Assembly (NCBI RefSeq): GCF_003347515.1
Contig: NZ_QEII01000290.1
Span: forward strand, 186,001-250,000
Source: Rhodoferax ferrireducens
GTDB taxonomy: Bacteria > Pseudomonadota > Gammaproteobacteria > Burkholderiales > Burkholderiaceae_C
Length of the DNA stretch: 64,000 bases
Direction: 5' to 3'
The notes below the pieces were generated by a model, which had not been told where the DNA came from, did no database searches, and saw only the letters and a list, made by a program, of their open reading frames with translations. Shown one piece after another: positions 36,536 to 45,921 of the stretch (the stretch's first letter is position 1; every line of letters begins with the position of its first letter). Both the position numbers and the translations under genes were made by a program.

Positions 36536-37618
36536 ATGCCCAGTTATAACTTCGCGGATCAATACAAAGCGGCTGGACTTGCTCCGGGACCGGAGATCAT
36601 CCGGTTGCGGCAAGCGCCCTTCGATAAACTGCGAAAGGATATCGGCTCAAATGCGTTGCTGGACCTGACTAGGTTGTACTTCGGTCTTCCCGTGCCAGAT
36701 GGAACTGATTGGTTCCGGGATGCGTTTTTGGAGACGGATCCCAGCTTTAGCATGCTTGACAATGAGCGCGAGGCTTCGGTTCTTTCAGCCTGCCTACTCG
36801 CAGCAGCATTGGAAGATGGCAATGTCCTTGCTGGCCTAGCACCTGTTGTGACCGCTCTAGGTGGAAATCGAACTCCGCTGGTACACCCTGAGTTCGTTGA
36901 AGACGCTCGGCAAGCAATCGCCGCCAACTCGGTCGCATCTCGGCAAAAAAATGCCGCTGATGTCAATAAAATCAAACAACCCGCAAAGGGTAAGCTTGCT
37001 GCATCAGTAGACGTTCTTTTGACAGCGCCTGACTGGCCCAAAACCGGTGAAGCTATAAAGTTAGCCGGCAGTGAATCTTTCGAAGCATCCAATGCCCTTG
37101 CCAGTCAGGTTTTCTCCGTGATTTCTCCATTGGCCGAGCAGGTGCGCGACCTGAGGGAAGAGGTCAGCATGCTGTGGTGGTACATCGGTGGTTGGAGCCG
37201 TTCCCTTGATAAGCCATTCGCAGATATGGACGTGGGCCTGGCTGCCCTCATGGCGGGACTTGATCTGGCGCATTTGACTCAAGGAAAAAGTGGACCTGCG
37301 GCTGCTCCCGCTATCTTGCAGCGTCTTGTAATCGGCTCTCGTTCTGGAGGAGACGAAAAAATATCCTTGAGATCGGCTGTTGAAGCATTACCTGCTGGTG
37401 TGTTTCAGCGACTGGCAATTCCCAAAAACGTCAGCATGGTTGGCGACATCTGTCCCATTTTGACCGCTTTGACGAAAGCTGATGATATTGGCGGTGACGG
37501 TGCATGGCTTACAGCATTCAAAAAGGCCTCTGGACTGGATGCCACGCTAACGTTATCGCCGATTGAGCTTGCGATGCAAGTCTATCGTGAGTCGCTCTTG
37601 CTCTCGCAAGTTGATTGA
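36536..37618 (+). CDS. GTPase-associated system all-helical protein (GASH-like)
   Basis: A 360-residue, predicted all-helical cytosolic protein. The segment LREEVSMLWWYIGGWSRSLDKPF (near residues 205-227), the helical N-terminus (FADQYKAAGLAPGPEIIRLRQ) and the position between an effector-like gene and two GTPase genes match what I recall as the GTPase-associated system helical (GASH) family. It has no enzymatic motif, so an adaptor or sensor role is likely. GAGGAG lies upstream of ATG 36536; 12 nt separate it from the phosphoesterase gene and 8 nt from the next. Family assignment is from memory of conserved features. Confidence 0.7.
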   Translation: MPSYNFADQYKAAGLAPGPEIIRLRQAPFDKLRKDIGSNALLDLTRLYFGLPVPDGTDWFRDAFLETDPSFSMLDNEREASVLSACLLAAALEDGNVLAGLAPVVTALGGNRTPLVHPEFVEDARQAIAANSVASRQKNAADVNKIKQPAKGKLAASVDVLLTAPDWPKTGEAIKLAGSESFEASNALASQVFSVISPLAEQVRDLREEVSMLWWYIGGWSRSLDKPFADMDVGLAALMAGLDLAHLTQGKSGPAAAPAILQRLVIGSRSGGDEKISLRSAVEALPAGVFQRLAIPKNVSMVGDICPILTALTKADDIGGDGAWLTAFKKASGLDATLTLSPIELAMQVYRESLLLSQVD

Positions 37619-37626
37619 GGCGGAAC

Positions 37627-38688
37627 ATGGTCGTAATTGCTCAATCGCATAGATGTGGGAGGCCGGAATGTGATGTGTCGAAAACTGGGGTTTGCGTCGA
37701 AGGCCATACTCCTTCGGAGTCATGCCCCTTTTTTGGCCAAGCAACCGACGATACTCTGGACGATTTCGAAGATGAAGACAATGCAGAATCATCCGACGCT
37801 CAGCAATCCGTAGAGCCAACTCGCATTCCTTTGCATTCAGGCGAGGCGCTTACTCCGGCAGAAATAGATCAGTTTTTGCTTTGGAAACCGGCTCGATTTG
37901 TCACCATTGTTGGTGAATTCGATAGCGGCAAGACTACCTTGATTTGTTGTCTATATGACAGGTTCTTGCGGGGGAGTTTTGCTGGTCATCTTTTTGCTGG
38001 AAGTCGCACGCTGGTTGGGTTAGAGAAAAAGTCACATCACTCGCGAATCGATTCAGGTCGCGTGGCTCCTGATACTTTGCGAACGTCACTTTCAGATGGG
38101 CTAACGTATTTTCATTTTTCACTTGTGTCTAGCGAAGATCTGCAGGCGCGGGTTGAATTAATGCTTTCGGATAGAGCAGGTGAGCAATATCAAAAAGCTC
38201 GCAATAATTCGGATATCGTGTCCCAATTGATTGAAGTAAAGAAGGCGCAGCATGTTGTCTTGTTGATGGACGGCAGCCGCATCGCTGACCCCATCCATCG
38301 TTCTGGCGCAATGCAATCTGTCCGGCAAACCCTTCGTGCATTTCTTGATGGTGGGGCTCTCTTGGATGCTTCTCGAGTTCAGGTGGTTACGACGAAAGTC
38401 GACCTACTGGCAGCAGTCCCCGGCAAACAAGTGCTCGATACTCAGCTGGAGCAATTCCGTACCGGGCTCCAAAATGACTTTGGTGGACGCCTTGGCGAAC
38501 TGTCTTTTTGGGAAATCGCTGCGCGTGACCCACATGGTGGATTTTCTCCCGCCCATGGGGTGGAGCAATTATTGGCAAGTTGGTGTGCTTCCATTACTAC
38601 GGCCGTAACACGTGTCCCTCTTCGAATCCCCTTGAGTACCGAGTTTGATCGTTTGCTGTCGCGTACACCAATGGGAGACTTAATATGA
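37627..38688 (+). CDS. Conflict-system GTPase with N-terminal Cys cluster (DO-GTPase2-like)
   Basis: A 353-residue P-loop GTPase. Near the N-terminus four Cys (10, 15, 23 and 33) with His8 and His27 resemble a small zinc ribbon. After an acidic linker comes the G domain: Walker A GEFDSGKT at 96-103, switch II-like DRAGE at 182-186, and TKVD at 256-259 as guanine-specificity motif. It matches the second of the paired double-GTPase families of GTPase-associated conflict systems. ATG 37627 has GAGG six bases upstream. The end overlaps the next GTPase by 4 nt, suggesting a fixed ratio and complex formation. Confidence 0.78.
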   Translation: MVVIAQSHRCGRPECDVSKTGVCVEGHTPSESCPFFGQATDDTLDDFEDEDNAESSDAQQSVEPTRIPLHSGEALTPAEIDQFLLWKPARFVTIVGEFDSGKTTLICCLYDRFLRGSFAGHLFAGSRTLVGLEKKSHHSRIDSGRVAPDTLRTSLSDGLTYFHFSLVSSEDLQARVELMLSDRAGEQYQKARNNSDIVSQLIEVKKAQHVVLLMDGSRIADPIHRSGAMQSVRQTLRAFLDGGALLDASRVQVVTTKVDLLAAVPGKQVLDTQLEQFRTGLQNDFGGRLGELSFWEIAARDPHGGFSPAHGVEQLLASWCASITTAVTRVPLRIPLSTEFDRLLSRTPMGDLI

Positions 38689-39527
38689 CATCGTTTCAGC
38701 ATTCGATCATTGGGCTGCCCGGCTCAGGTAAGACCACCTTCTTGGCAGCACTCTGGCATTTGTTGGACGCAAATGAAGTGTCTAGTAAGTTTGTGCTGGA
38801 TAAATTGGTTGGCGATCATACCCATCTCAATACCATTGTCGAAGCTTGGCGCAGATGCGAAGAGGTTCCGAGAACCTCCATGGCGGCTGAGGTCAAGGTT
38901 TCTATTCATGTGAAAGAAACTGCAAGCGGGAAAAAAGCTGTATTGCATTTCCCGGATCTGTCGGGCGAATCGTTTGAGCGTCAGCTGTCCACACGTTCAT
39001 GCACACCCGATTACGTGGGAGGTTTTGAGGGTTCGGGTGGCATCTTGTTATTCGTTACGGCAGATGGCCCGTCGAATGGAATGACGATTCTCGATATCGC
39101 CCCCCTAGTGCCCGGAGAAGTGGTTATAGAAAAACCTGAAGAACATCGTGAGTGGACGCCAGAAATGGTCTCCACGCAGGTGAACCTGGTTGATCTTTTG
39201 CAATTTCTACAGCGTTTGCCGTTTCGACCTGGTATCCGTCGAGTTGCGATCGTAGTTTCAGCTTGGGATGTAATTCAAACACCTGATCTTGAACCAGCGT
39301 ATTGGCTGCAAAGAGAGCTTCCGTTGCTGCATCAATTCCTGTACTCAAATCCCGGTAGTTTTGAATTCCGAATATATGGCGTTTCAGCTCAAGGCGGTGA
39401 CGTTACCAGTGATCGGAAAAGCGATCTGGTTGTAAAAACGCCTAGTACGCGCATTCGTTGCGTTGGCCCCGAAACTGATCCTCACGATCTGACGAGCCCA
39501 ATTGCTTGGTTGATGTCCAGTGAATGA
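38685..39527 (+). CDS. Conflict-system GTPase (DO-GTPase1-like)
   Basis: A 280-residue P-loop GTPase. Walker A is GLPGSGKT at 10-17 and the Walker B/switch II region is LHFPDLSGE with Asp91 and Gly94. The segment VAIVVSAWDVIQTP occupies the place of the specificity strand and has SAWD rather than NKxD, so the nucleotide preference is not certain. It lacks extra domains and is the shorter partner of the upstream GTPase, overlapping it by 4 nt and the next gene by 8 nt. Confidence 0.78.
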   Translation: MTSFQHSIIGLPGSGKTTFLAALWHLLDANEVSSKFVLDKLVGDHTHLNTIVEAWRRCEEVPRTSMAAEVKVSIHVKETASGKKAVLHFPDLSGESFERQLSTRSCTPDYVGGFEGSGGILLFVTADGPSNGMTILDIAPLVPGEVVIEKPEEHREWTPEMVSTQVNLVDLLQFLQRLPFRPGIRRVAIVVSAWDVIQTPDLEPAYWLQRELPLLHQFLYSNPGSFEFRIYGVSAQGGDVTSDRKSDLVVKTPSTRIRCVGPETDPHDLTSPIAWLMSSE

Positions 39528-41559
39528 GATTGTGAGTAAAACTGACTCCCACATCGAACTTCAACAGTGTCTATTTGGATATCAAGATGGACACCGTTTG
39601 CTCGCGTCTTCATTTCGACTGTCCGAAGATGCTGCCTCCATACTTTTGTTGTTGAGTGATCTGGCCCCTGGTCTTAGCTTGCCTGCGCATGGAGGTTACT
39701 GGACCGGAATTCCACTTCCCAGCGTGAAATCTTATGCTTTGATGCGTACTTGGCTGGCACCTGAGATGTCTCGGCCTGGATGCGTATGGACGCATGTACT
39801 GATTGTCGCCTTTGCAGACATAGCCAGGTTCCCTGATCTCTCCGTTCTTGTTGAGCATGTGACACGGCCACGCGGACCAAGTGGCTTCGATGGGTACAGT
39901 ACGCCGATCTTACTGACTCCGCAATCAGGCGAATCCACGCCAAAGCGGGATGCTATCGGTTCTAATGCGAGAGATGCCAACCGAGTAATTCGTACGATTT
40001 ATGGAGATCATGGAACGGGGAAAGTTGTAGCTCCGTTAGGTATTCTTGATGACATGATATTCGCGGTGTGGTCGCAGCAATGGCCACGATTGAGAAGATC
40101 TTTTTCATTCCGAACAGCGGCGAGTTCAAGCGATAGTCCGTCCACCACTAAAAGGTTTGATTTGACCGTTCTACTTGGATCTGATCGGGACCAGATCAGC
40201 TTGCTTGATGATGACGCCGATGCTATCGAGACATGGGAAATGGCCTGTATTGATGACCTTCTGTTTCCTCATAGCACTGAATTTCGACGATTTCTCTGGC
40301 GGTATGGATCGGACGTTCGTCTGGGGCGTAAGCGCTTCAAGTTCTTGGCTAGTGTCTATCTGTCAACGCGGTCCACTCAACTGAGTGGCAAGAACCTGCA
40401 CAAAATCTTAGTAAACGTAACAAAAGAGTTTTCTTCACTGGAAGATGGAAAAGTGCTCAAAGAGGATCTGGTGGGGCGGAATCAGTATTCATTGCTGCCT
40501 TCGACAGATCCCATCGAAATGCTTGCGTTCTATGTGAGGGATCCAATAGCCAGCAAGCTGCCAACCCCATCAGCGGAGGCTTTCGATGCGATTTATTCCG
40601 ACTGGCCGGATAGATCAGACGAAATTCTTTCTATTGCGGAGGCCGCTGTTGAGCGTGAAACTGAATTGGGGACTAAATTATTAGATCGATTGGCGGCTGT
40701 GACCGACACATCTACCTTTCTTTCCTCGACGGCGACTAGACCGAACCTTCGCAACAAGTTTTTGACTTCAAATCCCTCGCTGCTGGACAGCAACGACTTG
40801 GTCAAGGTTTCGGGCGCAGAACTATTGAGGCTTCTTGAGTATGTTCCGGATGACGATCACGTGTTGATCGATCGTATTCTTTTACGCTTGCTCGCAGTTG
40901 ATGAAATTGATATTGCCAGGGAAATGGTTCGGCGTTTCCCAGATTCGGCGATTGGAGCAGTCATTACAGCAATGGAATTATTCCTGACGGGTAGTGGCAC
41001 GAATGTGCCTCATTCATGGGTAAAAGCGATCAAGGAGAAATCCTCCGCTGTTCTGCATGGCGGCTTTATTGAACGCGCCCGAACGACTTCCGCCCTGTCT
41101 TTCTTTGCATCGATGCTTGGCTATGTCCAACCAGAGACATTGCAGGTCGGACCAATGCCCTGGGCGAACGGACTTAAGGTCGCCCATGATGATCTCCGAG
41201 GCTCTGACCGACAAAAATTGCTTGTTTTTCTGTTGGAGCTTGCTTTGCACAAACCTGCTCTCGGGTGCGAGTCGCTATTTGAGATTGCGTTTGATTCAAT
41301 TCACAGCGATTTGCAATATTCAAAGCTCGGTTGGGACCAGACATCCCAATTGTTGCAATATCTACCGAATTTGGGTTGGTTGAAGAATTGGGATAATTGT
41401 TTAAGACTCAAAGTTGGAATCGTAGACGCTTACGTAACTTGCAATCTAAGTCTCAAAAGTTTTAAACAACTAACTGCAAATGCCGATCTGTACAAAGATC
41501 TCACGGAGTTGGTCAATCGGTCCAAAGATGGACGTAGGTTTTTGAAAAACCTGACTTGA
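39520..41559 (+). CDS. GTPase-associated protein 1 (GAP1-like)
   Basis: A 679-residue cytosolic protein that starts with the element CLFGYQDGHRLLASS (residues 17-31), the most recognisable feature of the GAP1 N-terminal domain found next to conflict GTPases. A middle region (about 120-350) and a long helical C-terminal region follow, without a known catalytic motif. It is the last gene of the five and the largest, possibly the sensor or scaffold. The start at GTG 39520 overlaps the upstream stop; GTG 39535 is an alternative. No terminator was recognised before the convergent ABC-3C genes; only a weak 5-bp hairpin lies near 41590. Confidence 0.78.
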   Translation: MNEIVSKTDSHIELQQCLFGYQDGHRLLASSFRLSEDAASILLLLSDLAPGLSLPAHGGYWTGIPLPSVKSYALMRTWLAPEMSRPGCVWTHVLIVAFADIARFPDLSVLVEHVTRPRGPSGFDGYSTPILLTPQSGESTPKRDAIGSNARDANRVIRTIYGDHGTGKVVAPLGILDDMIFAVWSQQWPRLRRSFSFRTAASSSDSPSTTKRFDLTVLLGSDRDQISLLDDDADAIETWEMACIDDLLFPHSTEFRRFLWRYGSDVRLGRKRFKFLASVYLSTRSTQLSGKNLHKILVNVTKEFSSLEDGKVLKEDLVGRNQYSLLPSTDPIEMLAFYVRDPIASKLPTPSAEAFDAIYSDWPDRSDEILSIAEAAVERETELGTKLLDRLAAVTDTSTFLSSTATRPNLRNKFLTSNPSLLDSNDLVKVSGAELLRLLEYVPDDDHVLIDRILLRLLAVDEIDIAREMVRRFPDSAIGAVITAMELFLTGSGTNVPHSWVKAIKEKSSAVLHGGFIERARTTSALSFFASMLGYVQPETLQVGPMPWANGLKVAHDDLRGSDRQKLLVFLLELALHKPALGCESLFEIAFDSIHSDLQYSKLGWDQTSQLLQYLPNLGWLKNWDNCLRLKVGIVDAYVTCNLSLKSFKQLTANADLYKDLTELVNRSKDGRRFLKNLT

Positions 41560-41623
41560 TTTGCCAGTTCACCATGACACAGTGCTACGCCCCGTTGGGC
41601 GGTACGTGCCTTGATCGAAGCGT

Positions 41624-43597
41624 TTACCGCCGAAGTTCGGAAGATGCATCAGACGGAACTGGCCAATTTTCTGGCACAAGGGCAGGCGGTTTGCTCCATG
41701 GCTGCTCAACCAACGCGTCTTGAAACCATTGGTCTCGAAGATTTGCGTGTTCCGTGACGATGATTTGAAAGCCCGGTACATCCTTCTGCGTGAATTCCAA
41801 CAATAGTTCGAACAACCTGCGAACTGCCACTAGATCCGCGTCTGCTTCTGTTTTTTGAACGGAACCATCAGCTTCCTTATAGACTTTTTCAGATGGAAAA
41901 TAAACTTGGGTCGGCTGATCTATGAGAAGGAACTGAGGAATTGGCCGATTGTTGCGTGCAGCAAAGTGATGCAGTGCAAGTAGGGCGGCAAGGTGGTAGG
42001 CCAAATGATTCTCGCCACCCCCGGTTCGACTCATTGGTACCGGACGATCAGGACGGTCGATCACCACTGTCAGGTGCGTGAGATCAAATCGGGAAGGAAA
42101 CTCACTAAACTCCGCCTCAAAGGCGCGGATGTAGTGCGACATCTGCGCTGAAATATTGTTCAAAATGGAAGTCAACCGTTCGTTACTGTCGTCCGCACCG
42201 ATTTTCTTTTCTAGCTCTTCGACCTTGAACTTCAGGCGCCGTTGCTCAGTTTCGCGGGCCGCCAGTTCCTCATTGGGAACCAAGTTCTCCAAGAATAAAC
42301 TGATTCGACCCACAACGCGCGCCGCAGCGTTGTTGCGTGTTCCCATTTGCGCAATGACTTCATTTGTCGCAATCGCTGCGGAAAGCTCCATTTCTTTGCT
42401 TTTGATCGTGTCGACAAGAAGCTGAACTTTTCCCTGTTGTTCCCCTAAATATGCTTCAAGTTTGGGGCGCTGACCAGCGACGATGTCCATTTCTGCTTCA
42501 AGTGATGCCAATTCACTGATGAGAACTTGTGCAATGGGGGACGCCATGGCCAGGTTCACTTCACAGAACGGCCATTGCCATTCACCGGTCTGCGAGTTTT
42601 TAGGCAGGGCCTTGATGGAAGACAGTCGATCCTTCTGCTCGGCCGCTTCGCTTTGGAATCCCACCGCTCGCTTGGAAAACTGGCGGGCGGCATCTATTTT
42701 TGTTTGAATCGCCCGTCTTTCTTTTCGCATTTGGACCAGTTCTTCTTCCAGGCTCGAAATTCTGAAGCCATCATCTTCCGGAGTCGATGTAGGCTTCCAT
42801 TGCAATGCAGTACGTAAGGCGTCCACTACGGAATCGGCGCCCACATTCTGATCCGCTTGAGTGATAATGCCGACGGTCTTGGCTTCCGAAAAAAGGCCGA
42901 TGCCTTTCTGTTGAGATGTGTCAATCGCGTCCCGCGCTTGCTCCAGCAACTTTGCATTGAGCCTCAAGTCTCTCTGCGCCGTTCTGAGTTTTCCTTCCAG
43001 TTCGTATCGCAGGCTTGAGGAGACGCCGAGCAGAATAGGCAGTGTGTCGCGAATCGCCTGCGGCTGGAACTGTTCGTTCTGCCGATACAGGAGCTGATCT
43101 TTGTTTGCGACAATGCCTTGTTTTTGGAAAAGATAGTAGTACGTATGCTTGATGTTTGCATCGTAGCTAGCCCGGCTATGTTCTATTGCGACATCTGTTT
43201 TGTTTTCGGGAATTCCCAATAGCCGCGAAAGAAGGGCTACTACAGCATCGTCATCCGAACTGACCTTCAATTCCTCAAAGGTAGGCACAGCCAGTTGAGC
43301 ACCCCTACGCAACATGACCGTGCTGCCGCTACTGTTTCCTGCGTTCGGCGTTGGCTTGGCGATGAGGACCTGTTCTTGGGAAAACTGATAAATCACGGCG
43401 AACCAGGCCACCTTGTCCCTGATGACTCCTTCAGGGACGTTGAACGTCGAACGACCCATGCAGTATTCAATGATCTCGGACAATGCTGACTTCCCGGTCG
43501 ACGATCGACCGGTGATGATGTTGATGCCATCAAGTCTGAACTGAAGGTCTCTGCGCTGACCGTCATGGCTGTAGATGTGAATTGATTTTATTTTCAT
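41624..43597 (-). CDS. ABC-3C system ATPase (DUF3732, SMC-like)
   Basis: A 657-residue SMC/RecN-like ABC ATPase. Walker A is GRSSTGKS at 30-37, preceded by INIIT. The middle is coiled coil (about 195-460). The signature region is SRTGGGENHLAYHLAALLALHHFA, followed by Walker B FLLIDQPTQVYFPSE, where the usual Glu is replaced by Gln. This is the DUF3732 family, the ATPase of ABC three-component systems. It is the last of three genes with 4-nt overlaps. It probably senses a nucleic-acid structure of invaders and licenses the effector. Confidence 0.85.
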   Translation of the reverse strand: MKIKSIHIYSHDGQRRDLQFRLDGINIITGRSSTGKSALSEIIEYCMGRSTFNVPEGVIRDKVAWFAVIYQFSQEQVLIAKPTPNAGNSSGSTVMLRRGAQLAVPTFEELKVSSDDDAVVALLSRLLGIPENKTDVAIEHSRASYDANIKHTYYYLFQKQGIVANKDQLLYRQNEQFQPQAIRDTLPILLGVSSSLRYELEGKLRTAQRDLRLNAKLLEQARDAIDTSQQKGIGLFSEAKTVGIITQADQNVGADSVVDALRTALQWKPTSTPEDDGFRISSLEEELVQMRKERRAIQTKIDAARQFSKRAVGFQSEAAEQKDRLSSIKALPKNSQTGEWQWPFCEVNLAMASPIAQVLISELASLEAEMDIVAGQRPKLEAYLGEQQGKVQLLVDTIKSKEMELSAAIATNEVIAQMGTRNNAAARVVGRISLFLENLVPNEELAARETEQRRLKFKVEELEKKIGADDSNERLTSILNNISAQMSHYIRAFEAEFSEFPSRFDLTHLTVVIDRPDRPVPMSRTGGGENHLAYHLAALLALHHFAARNNRPIPQFLLIDQPTQVYFPSEKVYKEADGSVQKTEADADLVAVRRLFELLLEFTQKDVPGFQIIVTEHANLRDQWFQDALVEQPWSKPPALVPENWPVPSDASSELRR

Positions 43598-44082
43598 GGC
43601 CGTATCCCTAAAGTCGTATATATCGTCACGCGGTCCGCAATACGAGCAAACTCTTTCCCGACGATTCGGGCAACTCGCTGACAGGCAATAGATTCAGTTG
43701 TGCCAGTGACGGTCTTGCGAACGCGGCTCGGAACGGTCTTAAGTCGCCCGTCCTGGGTCACCTCAAAGCAGCCCAATTGCATCGAGAATCCAAGCGCCTC
43801 AAAGGCGTAGGGCAGTAGATCTTTGGTACGGTCCGCGAACCCAACGAGTAAATGAGGGTTGCTCTCTACTGTCTTGAGAAGATAACTGCGGGGGCTGCCT
43901 GATATGATTTCGCGAGAGTCTTTGTGCAGGCATAACGGCAGTACCAGTAGTGCCAAAGAAAAAGGCATGCCGTCTGGATTTTCTTCTTCGAAGCCCTGCA
44001 ATGACCTGAACAGAACAAGGCCACAGAACGCGGGGTTAAAGAGATTTCTTACTTCGAATGGACGCTGATCCCATCGCTTCAT
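43594..44082 (-). CDS. ABC-3C system middle component
   Basis: A 162-residue protein starting MKRWDQRPFEVRNLFNPAFCG. The motif RPFEVRNLFNPAFCGLVL and the hydrophobic PFSLALLVLPLCLH segment are typical of the short middle component of ABC three-component systems. It is soluble, with no catalytic motif. It overlaps the ATPase gene and the effector gene by 4 nt each. Its presumed role is to connect the ATPase to the effector. Confidence 0.78.
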   Translation of the reverse strand: MKRWDQRPFEVRNLFNPAFCGLVLFRSLQGFEEENPDGMPFSLALLVLPLCLHKDSREIISGSPRSYLLKTVESNPHLLVGFADRTKDLLPYAFEALGFSMQLGCFEVTQDGRLKTVPSRVRKTVTGTTESIACQRVARIVGKEFARIADRVTIYTTLGIRP

Positions 44083-45299
44083 TGGGATGCTCCAAGTAAT
44101 TCGCCGACACGGTTCAGAAAACGTGGGTGCCAATAAATTCGAGGTAACGGGCGTGCGTTCGCAAGGATATGGAAGCCGCCACGCAGCACATACGATTCAG
44201 TTACACGCTCTCGTATTCTTAATGTGCTGATATTGCCGCTTTCCAGGTCTGCCCATCGATAGAGTGCCTTGCCTGCTTCGAGGAGGACCGCATCGGCGCT
44301 TTCCTCATCAAGGTCTTCAAAGATCACATCTTTATAGCGGCCCCATTCGTCTATGAGTCGATCTTCGTATTCTTCCATCTCGCCCCCCACGAGTAGGTTT
44401 TCGCGGGCCCAGGCCGACCTTTGTTCAAATGCGCGGTAGTAGTCCAGGATGGCATTACGGATTCTGTTGGATGCGACACCGATTTCTCTCAGTTGCACGA
44501 CAAATAATCTGGGATCGTTTTCCGGATCGATTTCCCCCGTCGGTTCTTTTCCTCGATAAGTGATGGGAAGATTGTCGGATTTGTATTCTTCAGCGAACGC
44601 AGAAAGCTTGTCGGAAATTTCGTATCCAAACACGGGCTCTGCGCGTTTTCCCGAAAGCAGATTGATGACGACATCATTCCACCAACCTTCAAGGCGTTCA
44701 AATACAGCTGTTCTGAACTCGCGTCGGATGCTCCGCATGTGCTGATCCTTGATGATCCCGGGGACATCGACGATTCGAGGGCCATTGTGAAAAATGACGA
44801 TGCGAGAAAGAAAATCTTCTTTCTCTCCGTCATTGAGTTTGTTGAACTCCTGGCCTATCGGTTCAATCAGCTTCGATTTGCTTTTCGCGAGTGTTTCTTC
44901 CGCGAGCGTCGAAAGGGATGTTATTTCTTCATCTTTTGGAGCGTCCGGAAGGAAATGTCGCAAGAATGAATTGTCCGCAACAGCATCTGTGGTGAATAGA
45001 AAAAAACGCAGATTGGATTCACTGCGGTCATCGCGGTTGTAGCGCGCGAGCCAGATTCGGACCGATTTCCAAAAATCGGTAGACAGGTCACTTAGTCGGT
45101 CACCAACAGCCTTGTGTTTGAGAGACGCGAGTGTTTTGATGCCACCTTGATCCATAAAATCGAGGTCATCATCTTTCTCGATCAGGATAGAGTTGCTCTC
45201 TGGCAACTGCAAAAGTTTGAGCAAGGCGAACCGCCCTTGGTAGATGTACCCAAGTCCCTGTTCACCGGCGGAATACGGATTGGAAGAAGACTCGGTCAT
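44079..45299 (-). CDS. ABC-3C system effector: nuclease-like N-terminus plus C-terminal ABC-3C domain
   Basis: A 406-residue protein. The N-terminus (SAGEQGLGYIYQGRFALLKLL) and the pattern Glu41, Asp43-45, then LASLKHK with Lys61 and Lys63 fit a PD-(D/E)xK-type dsDNA nuclease fold as in Cap4/DUF4297 proteins. The C-terminal half (about 230-406) matches the position of the conserved ABC-3C C-terminal domain. ATG 45299 has GGAGGG six bases upstream. It heads the three-gene operon. The nuclease assignment rests on motif spacing and is moderately certain. Confidence 0.75.
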   Translation of the reverse strand: MTESSSNPYSAGEQGLGYIYQGRFALLKLLQLPESNSILIEKDDDLDFMDQGGIKTLASLKHKAVGDRLSDLSTDFWKSVRIWLARYNRDDRSESNLRFFLFTTDAVADNSFLRHFLPDAPKDEEITSLSTLAEETLAKSKSKLIEPIGQEFNKLNDGEKEDFLSRIVIFHNGPRIVDVPGIIKDQHMRSIRREFRTAVFERLEGWWNDVVINLLSGKRAEPVFGYEISDKLSAFAEEYKSDNLPITYRGKEPTGEIDPENDPRLFVVQLREIGVASNRIRNAILDYYRAFEQRSAWARENLLVGGEMEEYEDRLIDEWGRYKDVIFEDLDEESADAVLLEAGKALYRWADLESGNISTLRIRERVTESYVLRGGFHILANARPLPRIYWHPRFLNRVGELLGASQ

Positions 45300-45481
45300 T
45301 GTCAACCCTCCACAGGGCATATCTGCCAACAGAGCTTCATGCAGTGAGTGCCCATTAAGGTGGGCTCCTGCCGCGGCAATTCTTCACCGGTTTGCGAAAA
45401 TTCCATCCATCCCCTCCGTTGTCATGAACAGCAAGCCGATCTATGTCGGTCGATTTTTTTCAAGAATAGTAACAAAGTATT

Positions 45482-45862
45482 TCATGCGTCTTGAAGAAGC
45501 GTGGATTCTTTCGGTGGGTTGGCGTTGTCGGAAGGAGCAATAGCCGCGCTCGATATTCTTTCAAGCACCATGGCCTTCAGACCCAGGACATGCATTGCGA
45601 CATGCGTGCCGCCATGAAAAAGGGTAGATGGTGGGGCCGCAACCAGATCGCGCGCCAGGGTTAGTCGTGGTGCATGGAATGCCGACGGCCCTTGCTGCCG
45701 GGCATCACGTAGTTCAGTTAGCGGTCGATGACGTTCAAGCTGACAAACAGCTCCTGCAGTCAGAATGATGTACCACCTTGGGCTCCAGTCTCGGACTGGT
45801 TCTGAAAGAGTCTGAATCCCTGGGCCTTTTTCAGTGGCAATTCTCACTTCAAAGCATCTCAC
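45482..45862 (-). CDS. Hypothetical ORF between ABC-3C operon and the tra region
   Basis: A 126-codon open frame with an ATG start. No family is recognised. The translation has a plausible composition (GAVCQLERHRPLTELRDARQ, LFHGGTHVAMHVLGLKAM) and no membrane helix. It lies in the 622-bp space between the ABC-3C promoter and the small membrane protein gene; nothing else was identified there. It could be a remnant or spurious. Confidence 0.3.
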   Translation of the reverse strand: MRCFEVRIATEKGPGIQTLSEPVRDWSPRWYIILTAGAVCQLERHRPLTELRDARQQGPSAFHAPRLTLARDLVAAPPSTLFHGGTHVAMHVLGLKAMVLERISSAAIAPSDNANPPKESTLLQDA

Positions 45863-45921
45863 AAATCCGGCTGGTTGAAACTCTAAAAATGACGGGTACC
45901 CTGAGTTTTCAGGAGGCCTGT

